Source: Castanea sativa
Taxonomy: Eukaryota; Streptophyta; Magnoliopsida; Fagales; Fagaceae
Assembly: GCF_040712315.1 (NCBI RefSeq)
Contig: NC_134018.1
Coordinates: 20,243,335-20,307,334, forward strand
DNA: 64,000 bases
Direction: 5' to 3'
Within the stretch, counting starts at the first letter, position 1. Each line of letters starts with the position of its first letter. The notes under the pieces are model-generated. The model made no database searches. It was not told where the DNA came from and saw nothing but the letters and a program-made list of their open reading frames with translations. Shown here piece by piece: positions 34,501-44,729 of this stretch. The position numbers and the translations under genes are program-made.

Positions 34501-34879
34501 CCACCACCGTATGGGCTAACCATTCAGGATAAAACACTTCTTTGATAGCACCTGCCTTCTTGAGTTTGAGCACTTCCTCTTTTACGGCTTCGGAATGTTC
34601 TTTGGAGGACCTCCGAGGTGGTTGCCTCCTCAGTACTACAGTTGGATTGACCTTTAAATGATAACATATGAAGCTCGGATCAACCCCAGGGGCCTCATAC
34701 GCATTCCAAGCAAATACATCCATATTTTTCTTTAAAAATAAAATCAGCTCCGTCTTCTCTTCCTGTGGCAATTGAACTCCAACTTGAAAGAACTTCTCAT
34801 TGTCATTGTCTATGAGAATTTTCTCCAATTCTTCACATACCGCTTCATCTATCTTGGCTGCGGCAAGAGACTTTGATTG
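31580..34879 (-). pseudogene. Tat pol: reverse transcriptase, two RNase H domains, integrase; one TGA
   Basis: Continues the gag frame after the UAG at 34880. RT shows VCVDFTDLNKACPKDSFPMP, MPFGLKNARATYQRMM and catalytic YVDDMVV. The first RNase H spans about 33380-33900 (YYVSKSLHEAE, LEKAILAVVHA). The second, archaeal-type RNase H starts KVHVDGAANQRGSSIG and ends with CGNTHADSLATLA, with catalytic Asp, Glu (NNEAEYEA) and Asp (FSDSLLV) present. Integrase has the HHCC zinc site (ELHEGICGSHIGG, CDQCQ) and D-D-E residues (GLDIVGPF, ISDNGLQF, GNGQAEAVNK). A TGA at 32015-32017 replaces what is Arg in the context of RTTP-x-RSTGETPF. It looks like a CGA to TGA change. The frame then runs to its stop at 31580. 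Confidence 0.95.
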
Positions 34880-34882
34880 CTA
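34874..34882 (-). promoter_or_regulatory. UAG CAA UCA: possible readthrough stop between protease and RT
   Basis: The gag-protease frame ends at TAG (34880-34882) and the same frame continues in pol. The six bases after the stop (CAATCA) fit the CARYYA consensus known for leaky UAG codons of the tobamovirus type. It may regulate the Gag:Pol ratio, or it may be chance. Confidence 0.5.
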
Positions 34883-36904
34883 TGCTTCTCCATTAGCCGA
34901 GGCCGAGGAATCTGGCTCTGGTCGACGCAGAATTGCAGCCGTGACACACTGTCGAGCCACAGATTGACTCCCAAGTAACTCCACCACCTGGTCTCCAGAA
35001 TGAAATTTGACTTTGACATGCAAGGTTGAGGAAACAACCCCTAACGCATGCAGCCAAGGTCTCGCTACAATAGCCGTATAGGGAGAATAAGCATCGACCA
35101 CGATGAAATCTACGTCTACCACCTCCGGACCTGATTGCACAGGCAGTCTAATTTGTCCCTTCGGAACGACAGCTCTCCCTTCGAAGCTTATCAAGGGTGA
35201 TTCATATGCCATAAGGTCTTCAACTCTTAAATTCAAGCCTCTAAATAGTTCAGGGTACATGATATCTGCGCCACTGCCTTGATCAATCATTACCCTCTTT
35301 ACATCATAGTTCCCTATTCTGAGGGTTACCACTAAGGCATCATCATGAGGCTGGATGGTCCCTATCTTGTCCTCTTCAGAGAAACTTAGGACTGGCAAGA
35401 TGCTTGCCTTAATCCTCTTCGGCTGATCTCGTGACTCTGCGGCCAATGTTCGAGCCACTGACATTACCCTGAAAGGAGCTGAGCCAGTCCTTCCAGGTGC
35501 TGCAAAAATGACATTGATAGTACCTAGAGGAGGTCTCGACGAAGGGCCGTCATGGTTTGCTACTCTTGATTGGTTTCCTCGCCCATTAGGTTGGTACAGG
35601 AACTGCTTCAGCTTTCCCTCCTTAACCAATTGTTCCAAATGATTCCACAAAGTGCAACAATCCTCGGTGGTATGACCCCTCTCCTGGTGATAATGGTAAT
35701 GGAGATTTTGGTTGCACCTCAAAGGGTCCCCTGCCATTTTATTTGGCCATTTGAAAAAAGGCTCATGCCTTATTTTCTCCAACAGCTGCTGCACCGGCTC
35801 CCTGAAGACGGTGTTGACCACTTGTGGGGGTATGTGACCAGCCTGCCTGGAAAAATTCCATGTACACCTATTGTTGTTGTATCTGTCCGACCTGAAATCC
35901 CTCCTTTCTTGTGGGATAACCTTCGCCTTGCCTTTTCCCTGCTGCTGATCTTCCTTAACCCTTTTGTACTCGTCGATGCGATCCATCAGTCGACGTACGC
36001 TTCTGACAGGTTTCTTTGTTAAGGACTTCCTCAAGTCATGCTCCGTTGGTAGGCCGACCTTGAAGGTCCTTATTGCCACGTCATCGAAGTCTTCGTCAAT
36101 CTCGTTGAACATTTCCCAATACCTGTCCGAATACGTTTTCAGGGTTTCCCCTTCCCTCATAGCCATGGATAATAAAGAATCCAATGGACGAGGAACTCTA
36201 CTGCACGTGATAAAGCGAGAACCAAATGCTCTAGTAAGCTCTTTGAAAGAATCAATGGAGCCTGCCCTTAAGCCGTCAAACCATCTCATGGCCACGGGCC
36301 CCAGGCTAGAAGGAAAGATCTTGCATATCAAAGTTTCATTCCTGGAATGCACTGCCATTCTCTGGCTAAAATGGCTTACGTGCTCCACAGGATCGGTCCG
36401 ACCATTGTAAATAGTGAAGGCCAGTTGTGTGAAGCGCCGAGGTAACCTCCCTTCCTCCAATCTGCGCGTGAAGGGTGACCTGGAGATTTGGTGTAACGCT
36501 CTTCCCATTGCGTCATTGCCTAAGCCCCTAGAGGGGTACTCTCTGCCACGCCTCCCATGCAGATTGTCTTCTTCGAAAGAGAAATATTCACCTGGGGGAG
36601 TTCTGGATCTCTGCCCGTAATTGTCATCCTCGGATCCCTCCGAAGAGGGGTCAGAGACCTGAGGAGTTCCCCTTCGTCTTTCGTGACGCAATCTCCTCTT
36701 TAGGCCGTCAATCTCCTTCTGCATGGCCCTGGCATTTCTTTCATAAGGAACTCTGCTTCCTCCTTGTGAATGACTTGCACTTCTGATGGTGTGTGTAGTA
36801 TGTACACTTCCTTCTCGGTTCTCTCCGTGATCAGGATGCAAGGAGTGATCCTCACGCTGGGAGCCCACGGACTCCGCGCTGCGTTGTGGTCCTGATCCTA
36901 CCAT
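34880..36904 (-). CDS. Tat gag-protease ORF (674 aa), open
   Basis: ATG 36904 begins an open frame. A charged Arg/Glu/Ser-rich leader includes a likely coiled-coil piece (RAMQKEIDGLKRRLRHERRR). The retrotransposon gag domain follows (about residues 150-320; LPRRFTQLAFTIYNGRTDPV, AMRWFDGLRAGSIDSFKELT). A Cys/His segment has HYHYHQERGHTTEDC, as in Tat gags. A protease region near residues 560-640 has MIDQGSGADIMYPEL, where Asp-Gln-Gly-Ser-Gly-Ala-Asp is the aspartic protease motif. The frame ends NGEA then UAG. Gag forms the particle and protease cleaves the polyprotein. No lesion is seen, so this ORF could still be expressed. Confidence 0.93.
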   Translation of the reverse strand: MVGSGPQRSAESVGSQREDHSLHPDHGENREGSVHTTHTIRSASHSQGGSRVPYERNARAMQKEIDGLKRRLRHERRRGTPQVSDPSSEGSEDDNYGQRSRTPPGEYFSFEEDNLHGRRGREYPSRGLGNDAMGRALHQISRSPFTRRLEEGRLPRRFTQLAFTIYNGRTDPVEHVSHFSQRMAVHSRNETLICKIFPSSLGPVAMRWFDGLRAGSIDSFKELTRAFGSRFITCSRVPRPLDSLLSMAMREGETLKTYSDRYWEMFNEIDEDFDDVAIRTFKVGLPTEHDLRKSLTKKPVRSVRRLMDRIDEYKRVKEDQQQGKGKAKVIPQERRDFRSDRYNNNRCTWNFSRQAGHIPPQVVNTVFREPVQQLLEKIRHEPFFKWPNKMAGDPLRCNQNLHYHYHQERGHTTEDCCTLWNHLEQLVKEGKLKQFLYQPNGRGNQSRVANHDGPSSRPPLGTINVIFAAPGRTGSAPFRVMSVARTLAAESRDQPKRIKASILPVLSFSEEDKIGTIQPHDDALVVTLRIGNYDVKRVMIDQGSGADIMYPELFRGLNLRVEDLMAYESPLISFEGRAVVPKGQIRLPVQSGPEVVDVDFIVVDAYSPYTAIVARPWLHALGVVSSTLHVKVKFHSGDQVVELLGSQSVARQCVTAAILRRPEPDSSASANGEA

Positions 36905-36930
36905 GATGTCCTAAACTTCCTTAAAGACTA

Positions 36931-36950
36931 AATTCCCACAGACTGCGCCA
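36931..36950 (-). other. Primer-binding site of the Tat element
   Basis: Minus strand TGGCGCAGTCTGTGGGAATT, two bases after the 5' LTR. The TGGCGC start suggests a tRNA-Asp-like primer, but the match to any tRNA cannot be scored here. Confidence 0.7.
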
Positions 36951-36952
36951 AT

Positions 36953-37757
36953 TGTAAGGACACAATTCAAATTCCCAAACTATGACTGGAGGGAGATGGG
37001 CTTGAAAGGCCTTTCTTTACAATGAATTTGTAGAGGATGGGTTTGTAATCTAGATTTCAAGGATGGTTTAGACAATCAGGGAAAGGACGGGCTTTGGGCC
37101 CAATGGGACAAATTAAAGAGTTGTTTGTAAAAGTCAGACTGAGAATTCCTCCTCGGAAGAAATCCGAGGATAGTTTATAATAGTATTTCCTTGAGTTTGG
37201 ATACAAATATTGATTATCATCTACTATTGGCTCTTTTTCTTCCTGAAAAAGCCTCCCCCCTTCTTCGTAGGACTTCTCCTTCATTTATACTTCTTCTTTC
37301 TCCCCTTCATCGTCCTCCACCTCATGGTTGTAACGCTCGTTTTGGATACTTGTCCCATCAATCCTTCCCTAAAGCCCGCTGGGGTCAGGGACCAAGTTTC
37401 CAAACTTCATGCTCATGTCCCATCCTTCCATCTCTACAGTCAGCGTATCAATTACAGAGCTTTTAATGTATGGGCGGTGGGAGCAGCTTTACTTTAGATA
37501 TTCCACCGCTCTTTCTATTGTCCTCCACGTGTACTGTGTATTCCCATAGTCGTAGGATTCTTTATAACATAACCCCGGGAAACTAAACTTCTCTTCCTAT
37601 GTCCTCGGCTTAACAATCCGAGGACAGTTCTACTCCTCGGACGTATTTGGACATTTAGATACTCCAAGATCATTTTGATGTCTTCGGACTTGGGTTTCTA
37701 GCCCAAAAGACTTCGTTGGGCCACCCTTCATACATTACTGGGCCCAATACCCCTACA
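36953..37757 (-). mobile_element. 5' LTR of the Tat element (805 bp)
   Basis: Same limits and length as the 3' LTR. Differences seen by eye include 36986 (A/G), several C/T changes and two adjacent changes near 37375. A TTATAAAG word on the minus strand (about 37559) is a candidate TATA box. Confidence 0.95.
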
Positions 37758-37762
37758 GGTTT
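37758..37762. repeat. Target-site duplication GGTTT, right copy
   Basis: Pairs with 26571-26575. Confidence 0.92.
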
Positions 37763-38350
37763 ATTCTCAAGATGGTGAAGTTTTACTCAAGATAGCAGCT
37801 CTGGCAACTAGCTGGCGACTACATCAAGCTGCTATAGATCATGCGAGAAGCATGTGCTAAGGTCTAAAATTCTGTTATGCCAGGCGATTGGCAACTAGTT
37901 TGTGGGTAGGCCAACCCGCTTGTAACTTGCCAGGCACTCTGATAGCTATACTTTTTGTGTGACCCTCCTCGCCTTCACTCACACTATATAACCCTCATTA
38001 CTCACAAAATTATAAGGAGATGATCAGATATAAAACCTTAGAGAAATTAAGGGTTTCATAGATTAAAAGCACCTACAATTTAGAGAGAGCTACTAATTCT
38101 TAAGAGAGAAATATTTGTAGTATTTTCTCCTCTCCTCTCTCATTGTCATACATTGAGAGAAGATTTTACCCAAAAATATCAGATAATCAATTGTGATATT
38201 TTTACTCAACCATACACGCTAGTCAATTATGCTAAGTATTAACTATTTCACACAACTTCCACACGTTTGTTGGGAAGTAAGAACGAGTAGCAACATCTCG
38301 AATTATTTTGAATAAAACAATTTAGCAAACTGGCAATGACTTTTGGCCCC
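37763..38350 (+). other. LTR-like or promoter-like remnant cut by the Tat element
   Basis: A CTATATAACCC box (about 37984), preceded by repeated TGGCAACTAG/TGGCGACTA phrases and followed by GAGAGAGCTACTAATTC and CTCTCC stretches, resembles the promoter and leader part of a copia LTR. No matching second LTR is seen. It may be the 5' end of the copia element at 39350, but that link is not proven. Confidence 0.35.
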
Positions 38351-38775
38351 ACTTCTCTCCTGTCTCAGGATTACAAGGGAATAGGACATGACTTGGGTAT
38401 TCATGAAGGATCATGAAAAAATACAAAGAAACCTTTCCATCCAAATCCAATTCCAATGTAGTTCATATTAAACTCTAAGAATATGAAACCTTAATATAAG
38501 CAACGAGACACTAGAGAACCATGGAAATTCAAACTCTTCATTGAAAATAATTAAGATTTAACTTGTGCAATTTGTGTTTCCCCAACAAAAAAGGTGCAAG
38601 AGTTAAAATCCTACTTTTAGCACTGGAATCGTAAAATTCTAATTAAAACATAGATGGAGTGCAAGGCTATGTGTGATGAGATTAAACATGATTTCTAATT
38701 AAAAACCTTTCTTTTAAAATATCTAGTAGGAGAGAGATACAAAGGTTGGATCTCACGGCCTCCATTATCGGTTCA
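38351..38775. other. Non-coding stretch ahead of copia element D
   Basis: AT-rich with no ORF. It may be part of the 5' untranslated region of element D. Confidence 0.35.
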
Positions 38776-38990
38776 TAGTAGTGTGAGTAAGCACCTCGTC
38801 TTGGCGTATATGCCTCGTGATCCCAAAGGAGGGTGTTTACATCATTACTACAAGATTGAACTTACCCATTTAAAGTAGTGTGAACAAGCACCTTGTCTTG
38901 GCGTATATGTATCGCAATCCCAAAGAAGGGTGTTTTGTTTCATGGTACTACAAGTTTAAACACTATAAGGGAGATGAAATGTGGCTACAC
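38776..38990 (+). repeat. Two-copy direct repeat, unit about 100 bp, in the copia D leader
   Basis: GTAGTGTGAGTAAGCACCTCG...TTGGCGTATATG and GATCCCAAAG...GGGTGTTT occur at about 38777-38835 and again at 38874-38935 with a few changes. Confidence 0.8.
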
Positions 38991-39359
38991 ATGATTCTAG
39001 ATAATGGTGTACACTAGACTAAGTGTAATGTTAACCTCCCAAAGGAGCTATGTCATTATTTATTTAGTGGCTAAAGTTAATATGACATATTATTAGTGTT
39101 TGATAAGAGTTATCATGAAAGCACTAATAATGAGAATACAACTCAATCAATCATGATGTTTATAATATACTTGCTACCAAGGAATTATAGACATGGATTG
39201 GGTTGTCGTTGCATATTTTATGTTATGGTTTTATTAAGGTTCCATACTATATGTTTATTTGCTAAATTGATAATGTCCGGTTTACTTATTATATTCATGT
39301 TTGTTATTTTTAAATTTAAATCATGGCATCTTTTAGCCCACTTGTTGCTATTCTTAATT

Positions 39360-40268
39360 AAAACAAACTGACTGGATCCAACTATGTTGATTAGAAAAGA
39401 AACTTGGACATTGTTCTCACTGTTGAAGAGCACAAATTTGTGCTTTATGAACCTTGTCCTAACTTCCTATCATTAGATGCTCCTCCTGAAGAAAAACAAC
39501 AATATGATCGTTAGCAGAAATCTAATGAAATGGTCAAGTGATATATCCTAGCATCTATCTCAAATGTTCTACAACATCAAATGCAGGATGTAGAACTAAT
39601 TTCAGATATAATGCTAAGTTTGAAGGAGATGTTTGGTGAGCAAGGTCATTCTATTAGGCAAGAAATTATGAGGCAGATTTATAATACTGAAATGGCTGAA
39701 GGTACTTTAGTAAGGGAGCATTGTCTTAGGATGATCTCTCATCTGAATACACTGGGGGTTTTAAGTGCCGATATTGATGGAGAATCCCAAACGGATATGA
39801 TACTCCAATCACTACTAGAATCATTCAAGGAATTCAGACTTAATTATAACATGAATAAAAAGATTTATTCATTATTGGAATTAATGAATGAATTGGTGGC
39901 GGTGGAAGGCATTCTTGGTACATCCAGTGTTGGTGCTAATATGGTTGAAGTTTCTTCTTCTCAACCTAAGTCGAAAGGTAAGGGTAAAGGAAAGAAAGAA
40001 GAAGGACTTCACCAAACAAGATGGTAAACAAATTACCTTAGGAGTTGCCAACAAGGGAAAGAAAAAGGGCTACACCAAAGGAAAGTGTTTCCATTGTGGC
40101 GAGAAAGGTCATTGGAAGAGGAATTGTCTAAAATTCAGAGCTGCCAAGAATAAGGGTATGAAAAGTTCATTCCTTCTTGAAATATGCTTAGTAAAAAATC
40201 CCACGGATTCTTGGTGTGTGGATTTAGGTTGTACTAATCATATCTGCAATTCTTTGCAGGGGTTCTAG
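39360..40268 (+). pseudogene. Copia D gag and start of protease
   Basis: The frame from about 39365 has LTGSNYVD, then TAG where Trp is expected, then VLTVEEHKFVLYEPCP and APPEEKQQYDR followed by another TAG. MLSLKEMFGEQ, MAEGTLVREHCLRMISHLNT and FRLNYNMNKKIYSLLELMNE are the UBN2-type gag core. A frameshift at about 40020 leads to KGKCFHCGEKGHWKRNC, a CX2CX4HX4C knuckle. The protease region reads DSWCVDLGCTNHIC. The usual Asp-Ser-Gly active site is Asp-Leu-Gly, so the protease would be inactive even without the stop at 40268. Confidence 0.9.
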
Positions 40269-40295
40269 GAGATCAGAAAGCTGAATGAAGGGGTA

Positions 40296-41516
40296 ATGTT
40301 TCTTACTTTGGCTGATGGGAGCAAAATTCCAGCTGTAGCTATTGGAGTGTTTAATTTGTATTTTGGTTCTAGAGTTTTAATATTGAAAGACTGTTTGTAT
40401 GTACCTAATGTTCGTAGGAATTTAATTTCTGCAACTTATTTAGGTAGACATGGATATTATGTTATCTTGAAAGACAATGTTGTAATAAAGAAGGATAAAG
40501 TGTTTATTTGTTCTAGAAATATTGTTGATGATCTTTATATTTTAACTCCTGATGAGCATAAATTATACAATTCTGAATTAGATGATAATTCTCATGTAAA
40601 ATCATTAAAGAGAAAGTTTCATTCTACTAATGATGCATATCTTTGGCACTTGCGTTTGGGTCATATTAATTCAAAGAGAATTCAAAGATTTATCAAAGAT
40701 GGACTCTTAGAGCCATTCATTTTTTATGAATTTCCAGTTTGTGAATCTTGTTTGGAAGGCAAAATGACCAAAAGACCTTTTAATGCAAAAGGTAGAAGAG
40801 CCTAAGAGTTGTTGAATTAGTTCATATGGATGTATGTAGTCCTATGTCAACCCAAGCAAAAGGAGGTTATGAGTACTTCATCACTTTTATAGATGATTAC
40901 TCAAGATATGGTTATGTGTACCTAATGAGACGGAAGTCCGAAGCCTTTGAAAAGTTTAAAGAGTTTATGGCTGAAGTTGAGAATCAATTAGGTAAACGCA
41001 TAAAGGCCATTCGATCTGATCAAGGTGGCGAATACCTTCTTGGGGATTTCAAGGATTACTTAACTCAAAATGGGATTGTATCCCAATTAACTGCACCTGG
41101 AACTCCTCAACAAAATGGTGTAGTAGAGAGAAGGAACATGACTCTTTTAGAAATGGTTAGGTCCATGATGAGTTATTCAACTATACCAGTTTCCTTTTGG
41201 AATATGCACTAAAAACTGCAATGCATATTTTAAATTTAGGTCCATCAAAATCAGTTCCCAACACACCAAGGAATCGTGGAGTGGGCACAAGCCTAGTATG
41301 AAATACCTTCATGTTTGGGGATGTCTAGCACATGTGTTGAAAAGGAAGTTTGATAAGTTGGAAGCAAAAATAGAAGTATGCATGTTTTTAGGGCATTCAA
41401 AGGAAACTAAGGGTTATTTATTCTATAATCATAAAGATAACAAAGTGTTTGTTAGCACCAATGCCAAATTTTTGGAAGATGATTATGTGAATAATTTTAA
41501 TCCTAGAAGTAAAGTT
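40296..41516 (+). pseudogene. Copia D protease end, GAG-pre-integrase and integrase
   Basis: Contains a GAG-pre-integrase segment (LWHLRLGHINSKRIQRFI, then CESCLEGKMTKRPF, giving the HHCC zinc site). The integrase core follows, with Asp in HMDVCSP, Asp in RSDQGGEY and Glu in GVVERRN. Breaks are at 40803-40805 and about 41212. After the break the C-terminal domain resumes (VWGCLAHVLKRKFDKLEAK, GYLFYNHKDNKVFV) and stops abruptly where the LTR piece begins at 41517. Confidence 0.9.
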
Positions 41517-41789
41517 TGTTAGAATTAGTGCATTTAAATCCTATTGTATGATGCTATGTATGATATTATGTATGACATTATGTATGACATTATGTATGAC
41601 TTAATATTGTGATTAATAAAGTTGTTTTATTATTATCTAAAATAATGGTAACATGAATATTTGGAGATTATCATATAGTCCATGAGATGCATAGTATGTG
41701 GTTTATGTGAAAAGCCACAGAAGATATAAATCACAAGTTCTTTGTAAATTCAAAATTTTAGTTCGTAGTCGGTGATGAAATTGGGCATT
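41517..41789 (+). repeat. Internal copy of the first 270 bp of the copia D LTR
   Basis: Matches 43170-43431 from TGTTAG through TCCTATTGTATGATGCTATG to GATGAAATTGGGCATT, with one extra 14-bp ATGTATGACATT unit. It replaces the segment between the integrase tail and RT. The 3' junction lies in a GATGAAATTGGGCATT stretch that reads both as LTR and as the start of the RT coding sequence. Confidence 0.9.
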
Positions 41790-43090
41790 AAACCTGTTGG
41801 TTGCAAATGGGTTTATAGGAGGAAGAAAGGGATCGATGGAAAGGTTGAAACCTTTAAAGCAAGGCTAGTGGCGAAAGGGTATACACAAAAAGAAGGTATT
41901 GATTATGAAGAAACCTTTTCACCAGTAGCAATGCTTAAATCTATTAGAATTCTCTTATCCATTGCTGCTTATTATGATTATGAGTTTTGGCAAGTGGATG
42001 TCAAGGTGAATTTCTTAATAGCAATCTTGAAGAAGAAATCTATATGATGCAACCGGAAGGTTTCGTAGCAAAGAATCAAGAGCATATGGTATACAAATTG
42101 AAAAGATCCATTTATGGACTTAAACAAGCATCTAGGTCATGGAACATCAGATTTGATCAAGCAATCAAATAATTTGGTTTTGAAGAAAATCTTGAGGAAC
42201 CATGTGTGTATAAAAGACATCAAGATAAAGTAGTAATCTTCTTAGTGCTTTATGTTGATGACATTCTACTCATTGGAAATGATGTAGGGGTAAAGTCATC
42301 GGTTAAGATATGGTTGTCAAGCCAATTTGATATGCATGATTTGGGTGAAGCTAGCTATTTTCTAGGGATCAAGCTTTGATGAGATTGCAAGAATATAAAA
42401 TTAGGCTTATCTCAAGCAGGGTATATAGATAAGGTTCTCTTTAGCATGCAAAATTCCAAAAGAGGATTACTCCCTTTCAGACATGGACTTCCTTTGTCTA
42501 ATGATCAAAGGCCTAAGACTATTGAGGAAGAAAATATGATCAGACAAATTCCCTATACTTCTGTTGTGGGAAGTCTCATGTATGCCATGTTTTGTACTAA
42601 ACCAGATATCTGTTATTCAATCGGCATAGTCAGTCGATATCAATCAAATTCAGGACTTAAACATTGGCAAGCTATAAAGCATATTCTCAAGTATCTAAGC
42701 AGAACGAGAGATTATATGTTTGTTTACCATAGTAAGGATTTGATTCTCATTGTTTATACAGATTCAGATTTTCAATAAGATCTTGATTACTTCAGGTTGT
42801 GTGTTCACCTTGGGAGGTGGAGTCATAAGTTGGAGGAGTGTTAAGCAATCTTGTATTGTTAACTCCACCATGGAAACTGAATAAGTTGCTACTTGTAAAG
42901 TAGCAAAAGAAGTTGTTTGGTTCAAGAAATTTCTTTCTAATGTTGGTGTTGTGAGAATGGGGCAAGTTCCCATCACATTGTTTTGAGAGAAAGTACCACA
43001 TCATTCGAGACATTGTTGCTAGTTGAGATGTAGTAGTAGCAAAGATTGATAGTGCAAGTAATCTAGTGGATCCCTTTACCAAAACCTTGC
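41772..43090 (+). pseudogene. Copia D reverse transcriptase and RNase H
   Basis: RT begins within the LTR junction and continues [34 protein letters not shown]. After a frameshift near 42000 it reads [37 protein letters not shown] and the catalytic LYVDDILLIG. After stops at 42170 and 42378-42383 comes TPYTSVVGSLMYAM-type sequence (IPYTSVVGSLMYAMFCTKPD) and RNase H (HWQAIKHILKYLSRTRDYM, YTDSDF), followed by further broken RNase H to about 43090. It is non-functional. Confidence 0.9.
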
Positions 43091-43153
43091 CTCAAAAGAC
43101 TTTCAAGTCACATTTGGAGGGAATGGGAGTTAGATTAGTGCACAATAGTCTTT

Positions 43154-43169
43154 AGGGCAGGTGGAAGAT
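43154..43169 (+). other. Polypurine tract of copia D
   Basis: AGGGCAGGTGGAAGAT directly precedes the LTR start TGTTAGG. Confidence 0.85.
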
Positions 43170-44262
43170 TGTTAGGTTTAGTGCCCTTAAATCCTATTGT
43201 ATGATGCTATGTATGACGTTATGTATGACATTATGTAGACTCAATGTATGACTTAATGTTGTATTAATAAAGTTGTTTTATTATAATTTAAAATAATGGT
43301 AACATGAATATTGGACATTATCAAATAGTCCATGAGATGCATAGTATGTGATTTAATCACAGAAGATATAAGTCACAAGTCCTTTGTAAACTCAGAATTT
43401 TAGTTCGTAGTCGGTGATGAAATTGGGCATTTCATCTGCGAAGACTATAACATATCAACTAAGATGATTTGTCTTGATCATGGAAGTGGAAACTTCTAGT
43501 TGATATGTTTATTTTTTAAGAGTTAAGACATATTGAACTGGACCGCTGTGAGATTTATTATTCTCTTAACAACTGTCAAATGAATAATAAATCTCACTGC
43601 TTCTATCTAAATGAAATCTTAATCCTGAGAGGATAATAGACCTGATCATGAAGTGTAGGTTGCTCTGATATATCAGGAGTGAGATCTAAATTTATGGTCA
43701 AAATCTCAGTATGTTGGGCAACCACATTTAGTGTTGTTGGAACATATATTTTCAATATGAAATTCATAGTCTCTTAACGGAGATTAAATATAGTTAATGG
43801 TAACTTTATACTTGTCAAAAGTTGACAGAAAAGCCTAAGGCCTATTCGAGTTAGTGTCTTATTGGTCCTTTTTGGTCCTACTCCAAGCCACATACTAAAG
43901 ACCAATTGGAAAGGCCCAAAAGGCTAGCCCAATTAGATAATCAGTTATAAGGTGAGAAACATACAGAATTTCAATGTATGAAAAAGAGAGACATCATTGT
44001 GAAATGGTGTGTATGTGAGAGTGAGACACTCTATCATTCTCCATTGGAAACTAATTCAGAGACCACACTTCTTGGGCGTAAGGTGGAATTGGAGTAAAGA
44101 TTAAAAGTGTTCCCGAGTACTTCTAATTTTGGTTTTGATTTTCACCACACCAAGGTACGCTCTCTTGTTCTTGAATTCTAAAATTTGCATAATACATGTT
44201 AACAATTGTGAATGAAGTAGACCTGTTAATTTTTCGCTGCGTATGTTTAGTATGTGATACAA
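43170..44262 (+). mobile_element. 3' LTR of copia D (about 1.1 kb)
   Basis: Starts TGTTAGGTTTAGTGCCC after the polypurine tract. It includes ATGTATGAC repeats, a GTTAATTTTTCGCTGCGT word near the end that is common in copia LTR ends, and no clear terminal CA because a different LTR fragment follows. Confidence 0.8.
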
Positions 44263-44274
44263 ACACGTATTTTT

Positions 44275-44700
44275 CCATCAAGTCACGTACTGGGAGTCGT
44301 GCATTAAAAGATAGATTGTCACTACAGAACAAGTCCAATTGGGTATTGAGGTAAGGGTTCAACTGTAGGTTGGTATAAGGTACTGAGATTCTTTTACTTG
44401 TAACCGCTTGTTGTGATAATAGTGAATTCTCGGGAGTGGTGACCTTAAAATCACCCCTTGTCCATCACTAATTGTTGTGATAATAGTGAATTCTTTGACT
44501 AATTTGGCATTAGTGCTAGTATCTATCGAGGTTTAAAAGCTACTGAAGCTCAATGCTCGACAACTATCTCGATAGATAGCTATCTATAATTATCTATCGA
44601 GGTTTATGAAATTCAGTTTTTCAGAGCTGATTTTCATCCAATCCGTGGGTATATGTTTGGGCTTTCTTTTCTCACAACACTAAACATATATAAGGATTAT
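44275..44700 (+). mobile_element. Permuted fragment of an element C-type LTR, plus orientation
   Basis: 44277-44455 matches the 3' part of LTR C (CACGTACTG, GATTGTCACTA, AACAAGTCCAATTGGGTATT, GTTGTGATAATAGTG, CTTAAAATCACC). 44520-44700 matches the 5' part (CTATCGAGG, CTCGATAGATAG, TTTGGGCTTTCTTTTCTCAC, AACATATATAAGGATT). In an intact LTR these parts occur in the reverse order. Confidence 0.75.
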
Positions 44701-44729
44701 TAATTGCATATATAAGGATTATGTTTGGG

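Larger units (their letters stand above)
26576..37757 (-). mobile_element. Tat-lineage Ty3/gypsy LTR retrotransposon, 11,182 bp, nearly intact
   Basis: Both LTRs are exactly 805 bp, begin TG and end CA, and are flanked by GGTTT. On the minus strand the order is 5' LTR, primer-binding site, gag-protease, reverse transcriptase with two RNase H domains, integrase, tandem-repeat block, antisense spliced gene, polypurine tract, 3' LTR. A second (archaeal-type) RNase H after the normal one and an extra ORF between pol and the 3' LTR are known hallmarks of the Tat lineage (Ogre/Retand relatives). By eye the LTRs differ at about a dozen sites, so the insertion is recent on a plant time scale. One in-frame TGA in integrase is the only clear lesion in the sense frame apart from the gag-pol UAG. 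Confidence 0.95.
39350..44262 (+). mobile_element. Copia element D, decayed, with 3' LTR
   Basis: Plus-strand order is gag, protease, integrase, RT, RNase H, polypurine tract, LTR, as in Ty1/copia. No 5' LTR can be identified with certainty. The coding region has many stops, several of them Trp codons changed to TAG. A piece of the LTR lies inside pol. The LTR runs into a fragment of a different LTR at about 44262-44275. Confidence 0.9.
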
